DNA of 64,000 nt, from positions 372,001 to 436,000 of the forward strand of contig NZ_JABASR010000001.1 in assembly GCF_016107525.1 (NCBI RefSeq). Direction: 5' to 3'. Each line of letters starts with the position of its first letter. Position 1 is the first letter of the stretch. The stretch comes from Psychrobacter aquimaris (GTDB lineage: Bacteria > Pseudomonadota > Gammaproteobacteria > Pseudomonadales > Moraxellaceae). Positions 49,309 through 58,551 of this stretch are shown piece by piece. The translations under genes and the position numbers were made by a program. The notes under the pieces are model-generated. The model did no database searches. It saw only the letters and a program-made list of their open reading frames with translations, and was not told where the DNA came from.

Positions 49309-51642
49309 ATGACTACCCTAAATTACGATGCTAACGGCTTTATCGTTGGCATTAATCGCATGAAGGACGGGATTGATAACGTCCATGATGATACGCAAGA
49401 GATCATTCAGATACTCAAGAGCCAAAACCAAATTGGCAACACACGAATGCGAGAGCTTACCCGCGCAGTCAAATCCGCAAACTATCGTAGCGAATCACAA
49501 GCCAGCGCAAGCATAAGTCGCACGCGCTCAAGCTCGCTCGATAGACGCCCGCGTATATCCTCTTCAGCTAGTACCGATGGCACCAATAACCGTAATAGCA
49601 ATAGATCATCTAGCGGTTCAGCTAGTCGCTCAACGATTAGCCGTGCCAGCTCAAGCGCAGCTGATCGTGGTAGCAATTCATCCGGCTCAAGTAATCGCAG
49701 TACAAGCTCAAGCAACAACTCACCCGATAATGCTCGACGTGAGCGTGATGCCAATGGGCGCTTTATATCGGATGGTAGTAATAGCAAAAGAGGTTTTGGC
49801 TTGCCTGGTGGTGGTATGGGCGGCCTTAGTAATGATGTTAGCGGCATGGACCCGATGCTTGATAGTATTAGAGAGGCTAAAGAGCTGCTATCTCCTATCG
49901 GACGCGCTGGCAAGCTTGCCGGACGCGGTGCTAAGTTCAGTTGGTCAAAGTTTAAGTCAATGAAGCGACGCGAGCCATTGTCTAATGATGAGACGCGGCA
50001 CAATCGTGAGAATGAAAAGCTACTCGATAAGATATGGAAGGCGATTAAAAAGCAAGGCGGCGGTGCTGGTGGTGGCTTGCTTGATGGGTTGCTCGGTGCT
50101 GGTGGTGGTCGTAACAGACGTAACAGACGCAGGGGTCGAGGCGGTCTATTTAGAAGGGGATTGGGATTTTTAGGTAAAAAGTTACCCTATATTGGCGCAG
50201 CAGTGGGGGCGGGTGCGCTTGCCATGGATTGGGGTGGTCTCAATCATAAAGAGAAATCCGCTGGTGTTGGTGGCTTAGCAGGTACGACCGCAGGTATGGC
50301 GGCAGGTGGTGCGGCTGGCGCGACCATTGGTTCTATTGTGCCAGTTGTTGGTACTGTTGTCGGCGGTCTTATTGGCGCAGGTATTGGCGGCTGGATTGGT
50401 AGTGGCGCAGGTGAGGCTTTAGGAGCGGCAGCATCCCCTTATATTGAGGATTGGACGAAAGCTATTACCGCTTATAACTTACCTAAGAAAATGAGTGATA
50501 CGTGGAATAACGGGATTAAGCCGTTCTTTAGTCGCATGGAAAACGCCGCTAACAACTTTTACGAAAGCTCATTATCCGCAGTCTCCGCAGCTATTGATAA
50601 TGTCGGGAATTTCTTAACAGGCGGCGCCGATGGTGTTACGTCTGCAAATGCTGGTGCGAACGGTGCCAGTGCTGCTGTATTGTCAGAAAAGCAGAATAAA
50701 AACCAAATGATGGTTTATGAGTCATTCAGAAACGCTGGCTTGTCAGATGCTCAGGCACGCGCAATGACGGCCGAGGTTGGACGTGAGAACAGCTATCAAG
50801 ATAAATACTTGTTTGGCGGCCATAGCGACCCTGCTAACAACGAATACAATCTAGGCATGTTTTCATGGCAGAAAGAGCGCGGCAAGAAGCTATACAAGCA
50901 CTTAGAATCAAAAGGTATGATTAAGAACGGCAAAATAATGCAGTCGCAAGAGGCGCTGGACGAGCAGGCGAAATTTGCAGTAAATGAAATTAATACTAAT
51001 CCTTCCTACAAGCGAACCAAAGATCAGTTTTTAAAAAACCCTAATGTAGATTACAACGAAGCCAACGAAGTTTTAGGTAAAAATTACATACGCTGGCGCT
51101 ATACTGATCCTAAGTATGCAAAACATCATCAGTATCGAGATCAATACAAGGCGCTTATTGATAAACAGCTTAAGCCTATTGAAGACACTACTGTAGTGGA
51201 TGAAGTTACAGACAAGGTGGCAAAAACAGCTAAAAAGGTTGTTACTCAAAAACAGCCAGCCAGCAAAGAGGCTAATAAATCGCTGGCAGGTAAGGCTAAA
51301 AACAATAGCAGTGCGCTGGGTGTAAGTATGGGCAGTATGGTTCCTGAAAAGACCAAAAAGGCGAATATTGCTAATAGCAGCTTTAGCGAAAATAAGCCTA
51401 TGATTTTCAACTCAAGCACGCCCGCTGGCAGCAATACAGGCTATGCACCTGCTAACATGCCAGCCTCGCCTATCCTTAAAATACCCGCCGCGCCTAAGAT
51501 CAAAGAGCGTCTTGACAGCGGCGGTAGCAATAAACCTGTTATATTGCAATCAAGCAATGATACAATTAATCAAAATTTGTCGGATAGGGGGTTAGCGCAT
51601 GCAGTTACAGGCGGGTTTGGTCAAGATCGTTATTGGGGTTAG
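49309..51642 (+). CDS. Large virion protein with glycine zipper and tail-lysozyme domain
   Basis: 777 residues. Residues 60-150 are a Ser/Arg/Asn low-complexity region; 235-290 is Gly/Arg-rich (GGGAGGGLLDGLLGAGGGR); 294-377 is a hydrophobic glycine-zipper segment (GGLIGAGIGGWIGSGAGEA) able to insert into membranes. Residues 462-625 are a phage tail-lysozyme-like domain: NAGLSDAQARAMTAEVGREN with the likely catalytic Glu, then DPANNEYNLGMFSWQ. The combination suggests an ejection or tape-measure-like protein that opens the peptidoglycan during DNA entry. It overlaps the following secreted-protein gene by 44 bp. Confidence 0.72.
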   Translation: MTTLNYDANGFIVGINRMKDGIDNVHDDTQEIIQILKSQNQIGNTRMRELTRAVKSANYRSESQASASISRTRSSSLDRRPRISSSASTDGTNNRNSNRSSSGSASRSTISRASSSAADRGSNSSGSSNRSTSSSNNSPDNARRERDANGRFISDGSNSKRGFGLPGGGMGGLSNDVSGMDPMLDSIREAKELLSPIGRAGKLAGRGAKFSWSKFKSMKRREPLSNDETRHNRENEKLLDKIWKAIKKQGGGAGGGLLDGLLGAGGGRNRRNRRRGRGGLFRRGLGFLGKKLPYIGAAVGAGALAMDWGGLNHKEKSAGVGGLAGTTAGMAAGGAAGATIGSIVPVVGTVVGGLIGAGIGGWIGSGAGEALGAAASPYIEDWTKAITAYNLPKKMSDTWNNGIKPFFSRMENAANNFYESSLSAVSAAIDNVGNFLTGGADGVTSANAGANGASAAVLSEKQNKNQMMVYESFRNAGLSDAQARAMTAEVGRENSYQDKYLFGGHSDPANNEYNLGMFSWQKERGKKLYKHLESKGMIKNGKIMQSQEALDEQAKFAVNEINTNPSYKRTKDQFLKNPNVDYNEANEVLGKNYIRWRYTDPKYAKHHQYRDQYKALIDKQLKPIEDTTVVDEVTDKVAKTAKKVVTQKQPASKEANKSLAGKAKNNSSALGVSMGSMVPEKTKKANIANSSFSENKPMIFNSSTPAGSNTGYAPANMPASPILKIPAAPKIKERLDSGGSNKPVILQSSNDTINQNLSDRGLAHAVTGGFGQDRYWG

Positions 51643-51949
51643 TTTGTCATTGAGCTTATTCACGCCAGCGCTGGCAAGTGATGACTACAACTGTATGCAG
51701 TTAATGTATGAGCATGGGTTGGCTACTTCAGCGCAGCTATATTGTGGATATGAAGATTACAGTGAGGCTGTAATTAGTAAAGCCAGTCAATGTATGGCAC
51801 TCGCAGAAGATCATGGGGAGTCAGATCGATTGAAAGAAACTTTAAAAGAAGGGTTGGCTGATTTTCAGGCAGAGTATGAAAATGCCAGTAATAAAAAAGA
51901 GATATGTAGTGTGTTTGCCGATCAGTTTCCACTATTTGTAAGACCGTAA
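51599..51949 (+). CDS. Small exported protein
   Basis: 116 residues. Signal peptide VIGVSLSLSLFTPALAS, then a mature chain with four Cys (DYNCMQLMYEHG, LYCGYED, QCMALAED, EICSVFAD), mostly helical. It begins inside the end of the lysozyme-domain gene. No lysis-protein family is recognised; a role in the periplasm, including as an accessory lysis or exclusion factor, is only inference. Confidence 0.6.
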   Translation: MQLQAGLVKIVIGVSLSLSLFTPALASDDYNCMQLMYEHGLATSAQLYCGYEDYSEAVISKASQCMALAEDHGESDRLKETLKEGLADFQAEYENASNKKEICSVFADQFPLFVRP

Positions 51950-51969
51950 AAATATAAGTTTATGAAGAA

Positions 51970-52002
51970 GGGCTTGCGTTTAAGGCGCAGCCCTATTTTT
52001 TT
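51970..52002 (+). terminator. Intrinsic terminator before the Mrr gene
   Basis: GGGCT-GCG ... CGC-AGCCC stem followed by a seven-T run on the plus strand. Ends the unit of the lysozyme-domain and exported-protein genes and isolates the Mrr gene on its left. Confidence 0.8.
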
Positions 52003-52023
52003 AACTAAAATTAAGAGAGTCCA

Positions 52024-53166
52024 ATGAAAGGTTCTTCAGATATGCCACCTTTTGGTGACATCCTCAACGCGGGTATTCAGGCAGTTAAGCAATTATGCAA
52101 TCGAACCAACGGTATTACTCCTAAAGCTTTTGATAAGAAGGTAGAAGAAATTACGGGAATTACAGGCGAGCATTTAAAAATATCTTTTGTGAATCCTGAG
52201 TTTCCTATACATGCAGACGATGAAGATGAGGACATGGTTGATTCTTGTTATGCGTATTTAACCGAGATAATGCTATCTTGCCTAGTGGCAATAGGCGCGA
52301 TAAAAAGTGAGGTTTTCAATATTGAAGCGAATCTAGGGCAGTCTTCTATTCACCTTATCCCCTTCAATAGCAGGATTACGCCTGAAAATTTAATACAGAT
52401 AGATCCCTTTGGTAAGATTTATTTTTGGCTGGCAGGCGATAATTTTGCAAATTACCGACACTCTGATGTTTCTTCTAATACATACCAGTCGAACCTAGGT
52501 AGATTCGATTCTAAGAGCTTCCGAGTCTTGCGCGAGGTTAATAAAGCTGCTTATGGGGAAAAAGGCGACCCTTTAATTAATCATTTAATTAGCGAAACGA
52601 TGCGCCGTACTTCTGTATTTATGAACAACTATGCCAATGTAATTGCAGCGAACGACCATGTAAAAGTGACGCCAAAAATGATACTGGATGAGGTTTTTCA
52701 TTTAACCCCATTACAGTTTGAGCATCTTTGTTTGAGTGTGGTTGAGGCCTCGTTAAAGCGAGAGGATCCAAATGCCATTTTCAGCGCAAAGCATACAGGA
52801 CAGAGTAATGACGGTGGTATAGACGGTATTATCACGCAAGACTGTGGCGCTGATGATATTCATACTTATTATATCCAAGCTAAGCAGTACAGCGAAGGTA
52901 ATAATATATCAAACAGAGAACTGCGCAATTTCGTTGGTGGTTTTACACCTGATACTAAGTATCATCATGGTATATTTATTACTACAAGTGATTTTACCAA
53001 GCCAGCACTGGATTATGCTCAAAACCTAAATAGCCATAGTTTAATTTTAATTGATCAGATGGCTTTATTGGATTTGATGCTAGAGCATGAAATAGGTTTA
53101 GAGAAAGTACAGACAGAAACGTTAGTTATGAATAAGTCGTTCTTTAAAAAATTACGAAAGCATTAA
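52024..53166 (+). CDS. Mrr-type restriction endonuclease (cargo gene)
   Basis: 380 residues. The C-terminal 160 residues are an Mrr_cat domain: LTPLQFEHLCLSVVEA, SNDGGIDGIITQ, HTYYIQAKQYS, giving the PD-(D/E)XK set Asp...Gln-x-Lys, followed by GIFITTSDFTKPALDYA. The N-terminal 220 residues are not the usual short Mrr winged helix and may be a specificity or sensor domain. Mrr enzymes cut foreign or modified DNA. It lies alone between two terminators and is no virion protein, so it is a moron that may guard the lysogen against other phages. Confidence 0.85.
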   Translation: MKGSSDMPPFGDILNAGIQAVKQLCNRTNGITPKAFDKKVEEITGITGEHLKISFVNPEFPIHADDEDEDMVDSCYAYLTEIMLSCLVAIGAIKSEVFNIEANLGQSSIHLIPFNSRITPENLIQIDPFGKIYFWLAGDNFANYRHSDVSSNTYQSNLGRFDSKSFRVLREVNKAAYGEKGDPLINHLISETMRRTSVFMNNYANVIAANDHVKVTPKMILDEVFHLTPLQFEHLCLSVVEASLKREDPNAIFSAKHTGQSNDGGIDGIITQDCGADDIHTYYIQAKQYSEGNNISNRELRNFVGGFTPDTKYHHGIFITTSDFTKPALDYAQNLNSHSLILIDQMALLDLMLEHEIGLEKVQTETLVMNKSFFKKLRKH

Positions 53167-53236
53167 TATGTAATAGCGCTTTCCTATATCTCTAACTAAC
53201 GGTTGTTAGTTATGCGCTGGCAAGAATACAGCGCTA

Positions 53237-53246
53237 GGAACACCCC
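53237..53246 (+). repeat. GGAACACC element, copy 1
   Basis: GGAACACCCC in the gap before the candidate protease gene. Same core at 57276 and 61486, each time just upstream of a virion gene. Confidence 0.4.
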
Positions 53247-53263
53247 AGCCAGCACCCCAGCAA

Positions 53264-53312
53264 AGCCCCTTAAACTAAGTATATTAACTATGCTTACTTA
53301 AGGGGCTTTTTT
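53264..53312 (+). terminator. Hairpin with T tract after the Mrr gene, overlapping the next ribosome site
   Basis: AGCCCCTTAA ... TTAAGGGGCTTTTTT, with an AGTA/TACT inner pair. It ends two bases before the next start codon, and its right arm AAGGGG is that gene's only ribosome site. It therefore may stop Mrr transcripts and hide the ribosome site on any that read through. Confidence 0.75.
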
Positions 53313-53313
53313 C

Positions 53314-54243
53314 ATGGCTAAGAAAACAAAACTGATTACTTATAACTTGAGTGATCGTGGTCGCTCAAAAGATATCGGTACAGACAGATCAGACGTAAGC
53401 GTTCAGTCGATGGTTGATAACATCAACTCAAGCCGCACACAAGAGCTGGTCAATAGCGGTGATATGTACGGCTACTACGGCCATGAGTTGCGTGGACGTT
53501 TTGGCATGAATCCGCCAGACGTTTGGGTAAACCCTAATACTAATGAAACGATCCGCATTGAACCGGCCATTCGTACTATCAAGTTATCGGCTGACAATAG
53601 CGGCAACGTATCAACACAGCATGAATTTTTAGACACCGATAGTGGTAAATACTCAGAGCGCCTATATGCAAACAAAGTAGGCGGCTTTAGTAGCGCGGTC
53701 ATGCGTAAGCGAGGCGCAGGCGGGTTATATGATGTCACAGGGTTTTACGGTTACGACTTTGTAAGACAGCCAAACTACAACACCAATCGCGGTGACGGAC
53801 TGTTTGACGCACTATTCATCGAGCAAGAGGACGGTGAATTTGCGTTTGATAGTGTGACCGGCATTACCCCGCAACAAAGCATGATTAAGTCAGCACTAGA
53901 GACAGCCATCATGCACCAATATGACAGTATCTTAACGGCTATCCAGTCAGACGCCATGATTAATCATTACCAAAACGAGGTGGTCGCCGCTCAAGAAGAG
54001 GCGATTAATCGCGAGGTGCGCCTAAACAAACTACGTGTTAAACGTGCCAGCCGCAAAGAAGCAATATTTGACACCCTTATTTGCCCATCGGTGCCGTTTA
54101 GCGAGATTACCGCCCAATGGGATAGCTTTAACAACCAAGGTACCTCTGATCGTGATTTACGCACCACTGAGAGCGCGAAAAAAACGCACTTGGATAGCGA
54201 GCGTAAAAAAGAGCGTGTCTTTTTATTTGGTCACAATCGCTAA
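53314..54243 (+). CDS. Candidate prohead maturation protease (S78/S80-like)
   Basis: 309 residues. Between residues 45 and 160 it follows the order of phage head proteases: a His near the front (YYGHELRGRFG), AIRTIKLSADNSGNVS, the FLDTDSGK turn, a Ser pair (GGFSSAVMRK) and GFYGYDFVRQPNY, matching His and Ser of the assemblin-like fold. The last 110 residues are a charged helical tail, as in scaffold-linked proteases. It precedes packaging and capsid genes. Similarity is judged by eye, so the call is tentative. Confidence 0.5.
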   Translation: MAKKTKLITYNLSDRGRSKDIGTDRSDVSVQSMVDNINSSRTQELVNSGDMYGYYGHELRGRFGMNPPDVWVNPNTNETIRIEPAIRTIKLSADNSGNVSTQHEFLDTDSGKYSERLYANKVGGFSSAVMRKRGAGGLYDVTGFYGYDFVRQPNYNTNRGDGLFDALFIEQEDGEFAFDSVTGITPQQSMIKSALETAIMHQYDSILTAIQSDAMINHYQNEVVAAQEEAINREVRLNKLRVKRASRKEAIFDTLICPSVPFSEITAQWDSFNNQGTSDRDLRTTESAKKTHLDSERKKERVFLFGHNR

Positions 54244-54252
54244 GGGGCTGGC

Positions 54253-55146
54253 ATGAGCAATAACAGACTGCTATCACCCCTTGAGTCTATGCAAATGGCG
54301 TGGGGCTTAGTATTGCGTGATTTTAGACAATGGTGCTCACCGTCCGGACAACAATCTATCCGTGACTGGAAAACGCGGCGAATAGAGGGCGCTATCATCG
54401 TCTCAAAGACTGAGATGGTTGATGACGCTGAAGCGATGCTCAAGGCGGTACAGCAAAATGAGAATGCTAAGGCGATGGGGGATACCACTAATAGCGGCAC
54501 GTCTGTCTACTTGCCTATCATGGTCACAGCGATTAGCGCTATCGAGTCACCACCTGAGCGTGACATTGTGCAGCCTAATGCCAACTGGATCAATGTCATC
54601 GTGCCAGCAGACCCATTGCAGCGAGTGGTGCAACTTCGTACCGCTGCTATCGCTTATCGCTGTCAGGTCGCCTTTTTTGCACCCAATCCTCACGCTGCGT
54701 CATCCATTGCTAAGCAGTTTGTGAACTACTGGACGCACGAAGGTAAGCGTAGTTTTGATTTGGTTTATGAGCTTGGCTTTGCTGGCACGTTTGTCATCAA
54801 GGATAACTGGAATTTTAAAGTGGTCGAAAACACGCTTTATCCTGACAAGATCGATGTGGGTATTAAAAACATTCATGGTGCGACTGTGGATTGCGTAGTG
54901 GTAGGGCTTGAGCCAAACGTGGTCGGTTTAGGCCATCCTGACGATGATATTACTGATACGGGCGAACCAGACGGTAGTATTCCGCCAGGCTTACCACCAG
55001 TTGACGGTGGGCGTGATCCTGCTGATGAGTTAAATGGTGTTGTTATCGAGGCTGACGTGATTGATCGTGAGCATGACCGCCATACTCGAGTAAATGCCGA
55101 TCCTAATACGGGTGTTATTACTCAGACTGATATTAAGGATTTGTGA
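54253..55146 (+). CDS. Unrecognised virion or assembly protein
   Basis: 297 residues. N-terminal helix with aromatic residues (MQMAWGLVLRDFRQWC), a central mixed domain, and a Pro/Gly/Asp-rich tail (GEPDGSIPPGLPPVDGG) ending in helical charged sequence. No enzyme motif. Position between the candidate protease and the large terminase suggests a head or connector role; not identified. Confidence 0.6.
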   Translation: MSNNRLLSPLESMQMAWGLVLRDFRQWCSPSGQQSIRDWKTRRIEGAIIVSKTEMVDDAEAMLKAVQQNENAKAMGDTTNSGTSVYLPIMVTAISAIESPPERDIVQPNANWINVIVPADPLQRVVQLRTAAIAYRCQVAFFAPNPHAASSIAKQFVNYWTHEGKRSFDLVYELGFAGTFVIKDNWNFKVVENTLYPDKIDVGIKNIHGATVDCVVVGLEPNVVGLGHPDDDITDTGEPDGSIPPGLPPVDGGRDPADELNGVVIEADVIDREHDRHTRVNADPNTGVITQTDIKDL

Positions 55147-55700
55147 TGACCAGCAAGCCAGCCAAACCCATCAATCCCAACCTAGTCACTATTGATGCGC
55201 GAGCCGCAAGCTATGACGGTGAGCCAGTACGCATACTTGCTGTCACCTCTGCTGATAGCGGCAAGATATTAGTCGCTAAGCAAGATACATGGCGTGATCA
55301 ACCAAAGGCTAAAGAGAACACGATTGTCGTCACTGATACGCCTAACTTGTTTGGTCATTGGGGGATGGCGTTCAATGAGAAGGAGCAAATGAGTACGGTC
55401 ATGAGTGCTTACAAGGCAGCTAATGCAGCAGGTCTTCTAAGTATTGATGATTCGCTGGCACGTTTTGATCCAAAAAATGTGATTCAGACTCGCAAGTTTG
55501 ATGAGCGTGGCCGCGCGCTCGACTTTGACAGTATGGGTATGAATAACGGTCATATCGCGGTATTACTTGCTATTTGGGCCGCAGGGCAAGCACACGGCGG
55601 CTATGTGATAACGCGCCAACCTAGCGACGATGATAATGATGATCAAGATGATCAAGATGATGACGATAGCGAGTTTGAAATGATGCCGTTTAGCATCTAA
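55146..55700 (+). CDS. Unrecognised virion or packaging-region protein
   Basis: 184 residues from ATG 55146 (AAGGA upstream); a GTG at 55143 overlaps the previous stop. Middle part helical with Ala-rich sequence (AYKAANAAGLLSIDDS), last 25 residues extremely acidic (DDDNDDQDDQDDDDSE). Such acidic tails occur in small packaging or scaffold partners. Directly upstream of the large terminase, a usual slot for a second terminase subunit, but no DNA-binding motif is visible. Confidence 0.6.
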   Translation: MTSKPAKPINPNLVTIDARAASYDGEPVRILAVTSADSGKILVAKQDTWRDQPKAKENTIVVTDTPNLFGHWGMAFNEKEQMSTVMSAYKAANAAGLLSIDDSLARFDPKNVIQTRKFDERGRALDFDSMGMNNGHIAVLLAIWAAGQAHGGYVITRQPSDDDNDDQDDQDDDDSEFEMMPFSI

Positions 55701-55708
55701 GGTCTAAC

Positions 55709-57259
55709 GTGATAGAAAATCTTTACGAGTTGCCTGAGTGGGCCGAGGTTTGCAAGCGCTATCGCTACAACATAACACGCTTTGCCGTTGAAGCATTGGG
55801 CATGACTTATGCCAACAATCAAGGCGTAACCCCGCAACAACAGACGCTATTTCAATCAATAGTCGTACCCGGTAGCCGCACCACGGTAGCGTCTGGTCAT
55901 GGTACGGGAAAATCAAGGTCGGCTGGCATTGTGGCCTTATGGCATCTACTCTTCTACCCTGAGTCGGTCATGCTGTTTACTGCCCCGCAAATCGGACAGC
56001 TGAGAACGGTCGTTTGGAAAGAGATTAATATCTGTTTGCAGCGGCTCAAGAACAACCCATCTTTGGGCTGGCTTGCTGATTTCGTGGTGGTATTGGCTGA
56101 AAAAATCTACATTAAAAACTTTAAAGATACTTGGTTTGTGTTCGCCAAAACTGCGCCTAAACACTCACCAACCAATATCGCTGGTCAACATGGCGATTAC
56201 TACATGGTATGGGGTGATGAAGCTGCTGGTATTGATGACGAGGTAATGGAAGTCGTCATCGGTGCATTGACGCACGAGAATAACCGCGCTGTACTCACAA
56301 GCCAGCCTGCCACCAGTACCGGCTTTTTCTACGATACGCACCATACGTTAAGCCGCACCAGTGGCGGCATATGGACCAATCTTGTATTCAATGGCGAAGA
56401 GTCGCCGCTAGTTAGCAAAACAAAACTTGTCGAAGCATTGTACCAGTACGGTAGCCGCGACCATCCTGGTTATCTGATCCGCATACGTGGACTATTCCCT
56501 GAATTAAAGGGCAAATATCTACTGACTCGCACTGAGATCAGTAACATGCTTGCACGTAAGCCGGTGGTGACTGAGGATGGCGAGTACGGTTATATCGTCA
56601 CAGTCGATGTCGGCGGTGACGTTGGCCGAGATCATAGCGTTATCACAGTGATGAAAGTCGTTGATAAGGATTATAACGGCCGCATTGAGCGCCATGTGCA
56701 TGTGGTTGATATACCGCTGTTTAGCAATAGGGCAAACATCAATGAGCTAAAAGCGCAAATATACAGCGTTATGGCTGAGTATGCAGGCGCAACATTGGTT
56801 ATTGATCCAATGGGCGCTGGCATGGGGCTATGCCAGTTACTCAAGTCCGAGGGCTTGTACTTTGAAACGGTCAACTGGGGAGTACCTTGCTTTAACAATA
56901 ATTTAAAGGCGCTTTACTTCAACAAACGTGCTCACGCCTATGTATCGATGGCAAAATCCGTTGAGCGCGGTATCTTTAGTGTGAGTGACAAGGTTCGTAG
57001 TCAGCATCAAATGGTTAAGGATATGGAAACGCAAATGAGCCGCTTGCCGTACTTCTTTGATGAGCGTTCACGCTGGGGACTTATGAGTAAAAAAGATATG
57101 GCAAAAGAGGGTATAACCTCGCCCGATTTAGCCGATACCTTCGCTTTTGGCTTTATGGAGCGGATAAGCTACTCACCAGTTAATAAGGCGGAATTTGTCG
57201 GTAGTGTCAAAGATAAAGAGCAGTGGGAAGACTTAAACGAGCTTGCGGCTATGCTTTAG
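55709..57259 (+). CDS. terL: Large terminase subunit
   Basis: 516 residues, GTG start with AAGG six bases before it. ATPase: Walker A SGHGTGKSRS (near 62-71), Walker B YMVWGDEA (near 165-172), coupling motif VLTSQPA. RNase H-like nuclease: VTVDVGGDVGRDHS, LVIDPMGAG, and SPDLADTFAFG carry the three metal-binding Asp residues. It pumps and cuts phage DNA at the capsid portal. Family size and motifs are complete. Confidence 0.93.
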   Translation: MIENLYELPEWAEVCKRYRYNITRFAVEALGMTYANNQGVTPQQQTLFQSIVVPGSRTTVASGHGTGKSRSAGIVALWHLLFYPESVMLFTAPQIGQLRTVVWKEINICLQRLKNNPSLGWLADFVVVLAEKIYIKNFKDTWFVFAKTAPKHSPTNIAGQHGDYYMVWGDEAAGIDDEVMEVVIGALTHENNRAVLTSQPATSTGFFYDTHHTLSRTSGGIWTNLVFNGEESPLVSKTKLVEALYQYGSRDHPGYLIRIRGLFPELKGKYLLTRTEISNMLARKPVVTEDGEYGYIVTVDVGGDVGRDHSVITVMKVVDKDYNGRIERHVHVVDIPLFSNRANINELKAQIYSVMAEYAGATLVIDPMGAGMGLCQLLKSEGLYFETVNWGVPCFNNNLKALYFNKRAHAYVSMAKSVERGIFSVSDKVRSQHQMVKDMETQMSRLPYFFDERSRWGLMSKKDMAKEGITSPDLADTFAFGFMERISYSPVNKAEFVGSVKDKEQWEDLNELAAML

Positions 57260-57275
57260 CTAGGGTTAGCTACTT

Positions 57276-57286
57276 GGAACACCGCC
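57276..57286 (+). repeat. GGAACACC element, copy 2
   Basis: GGAACACCGCC in the gap before the tail fibre gene, followed 46 bp later by ATTACTATA. Confidence 0.4.
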
Positions 57287-57349
57287 CACCATACTTGCCA
57301 GCACACGCTACACTAATAATTATTACTATACTGATTATTGGATCAAACA

Positions 57350-58543
57350 ATGCCCCAACCTATTATTTTCACCATTACTGAGGCAGGCAAGCAAGCCGCC
57401 CTCAACGCTAATGCAGACTCCGCACAGCTTAAGATCAACTTAACACAAGTTGCAGTCGGTACGGCGCAGCACTTGGCAACAGGTAATGAAACCGCATTAA
57501 CGAGTGAGGTTAAGCGCGGCAGCATCGTGTCGGGTGATATTGAGGTGGTTAGTAATACCTTGCGCTTCACCACCTCAATGAGTGGCGACACCAAGACAGA
57601 TGTTTATGAAGTTGGCTTGTTCACTGATGACGGCGTTTTATTTGCGTTGGCAGGATCAAACACTACTCCCTTATTTAGCTTGCACCCTGATATTACTTTT
57701 GTGATTGGTTTTGGGTTGTCCTTGCAAGATGTGGCAGCCGATAGCGTCACCGTCAGCACTGACCCAAACGGCGCGTTATCAGTGGTCATTATGGAGCAGC
57801 ATTTAGCGGCACCAAACCCTCATCCACAATACGCCAAAGCCAGTGATATTCAAGATCATATCGATGATCCGGATGCCCACGAGCAGTATTTAAAAACATC
57901 GGACTTTGTAGATGATCATTTAAACCATGTAGACCCGCATGATCAATATGTGCTTGATGTAGAGCATGATCAGGATATGGATGATATCGCACAAGAGCAA
58001 GCGCTCATAAATCAATGGCAAAACGATCATTTGTCTATCTTAAATCCAGACGATAGCGTTCCAAACCCTCATCCGCAATACGTTCTTAAATCAATGTTTA
58101 ATCAAGCAATTGCCGCTTTAAATCAGAGAATCAATGAATTAGCGGAAACCGCTGGCGTGGGTGCGGTTCTAGGCCGTATTGATGTTACGTTCACAGGTGA
58201 GACGAACGGTTACAGTCAGGTTAACAGCACCATAGCGCGGGTTAACTTTACGCTTAGCACGTCTGGTAGTTTTAATCTGGTTCGTTCAGGTGCGTTTGCT
58301 AATACGTTTATTAGCGACTTTGAGTGCCAGCCAGCCAGCACTAGCCGCCGTTTAGAGTTGAATTATCCTGCAGGTTACGATCCGCTAGAGCATGAGGTCA
58401 GAAGTAATAATACGTCTATTGCCGAGAAAGTGGACGGCACGGGTATAACTTTTTATGTTCCATATACAAGTGACACTGATGTTGACGGTGCGAAAAAATA
58501 CACTGTTAACGCTACTTATTACTTTGAGATCGTTAAGATATAA
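57350..58543 (+). CDS. Tail-collar fibre protein
   Basis: 397 residues from ATG 57350 (GGA upstream; the frame opens at TTG 57338). Residues 1-140 match the phage tail-collar fibre N-domain: FTITEAGKQAALNAN, LTQVAVGT, VYEVGLFTDDGVLFALA. Then four short HxQY-type repeats (NPHPQYA, DAHEQYL, DPHDQYV, NPHPQYV), typical of fibre shafts. The C-terminal 130 residues are the beta-rich tip. It attaches to the baseplate and recognises the host surface. No chaperone gene of the usual kind is recognised next to it. Confidence 0.85.
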   Translation: MPQPIIFTITEAGKQAALNANADSAQLKINLTQVAVGTAQHLATGNETALTSEVKRGSIVSGDIEVVSNTLRFTTSMSGDTKTDVYEVGLFTDDGVLFALAGSNTTPLFSLHPDITFVIGFGLSLQDVAADSVTVSTDPNGALSVVIMEQHLAAPNPHPQYAKASDIQDHIDDPDAHEQYLKTSDFVDDHLNHVDPHDQYVLDVEHDQDMDDIAQEQALINQWQNDHLSILNPDDSVPNPHPQYVLKSMFNQAIAALNQRINELAETAGVGAVLGRIDVTFTGETNGYSQVNSTIARVNFTLSTSGSFNLVRSGAFANTFISDFECQPASTSRRLELNYPAGYDPLEHEVRSNNTSIAEKVDGTGITFYVPYTSDTDVDGAKKYTVNATYYFEIVKI

Positions 58544-58551
58544 GGGGCGTT

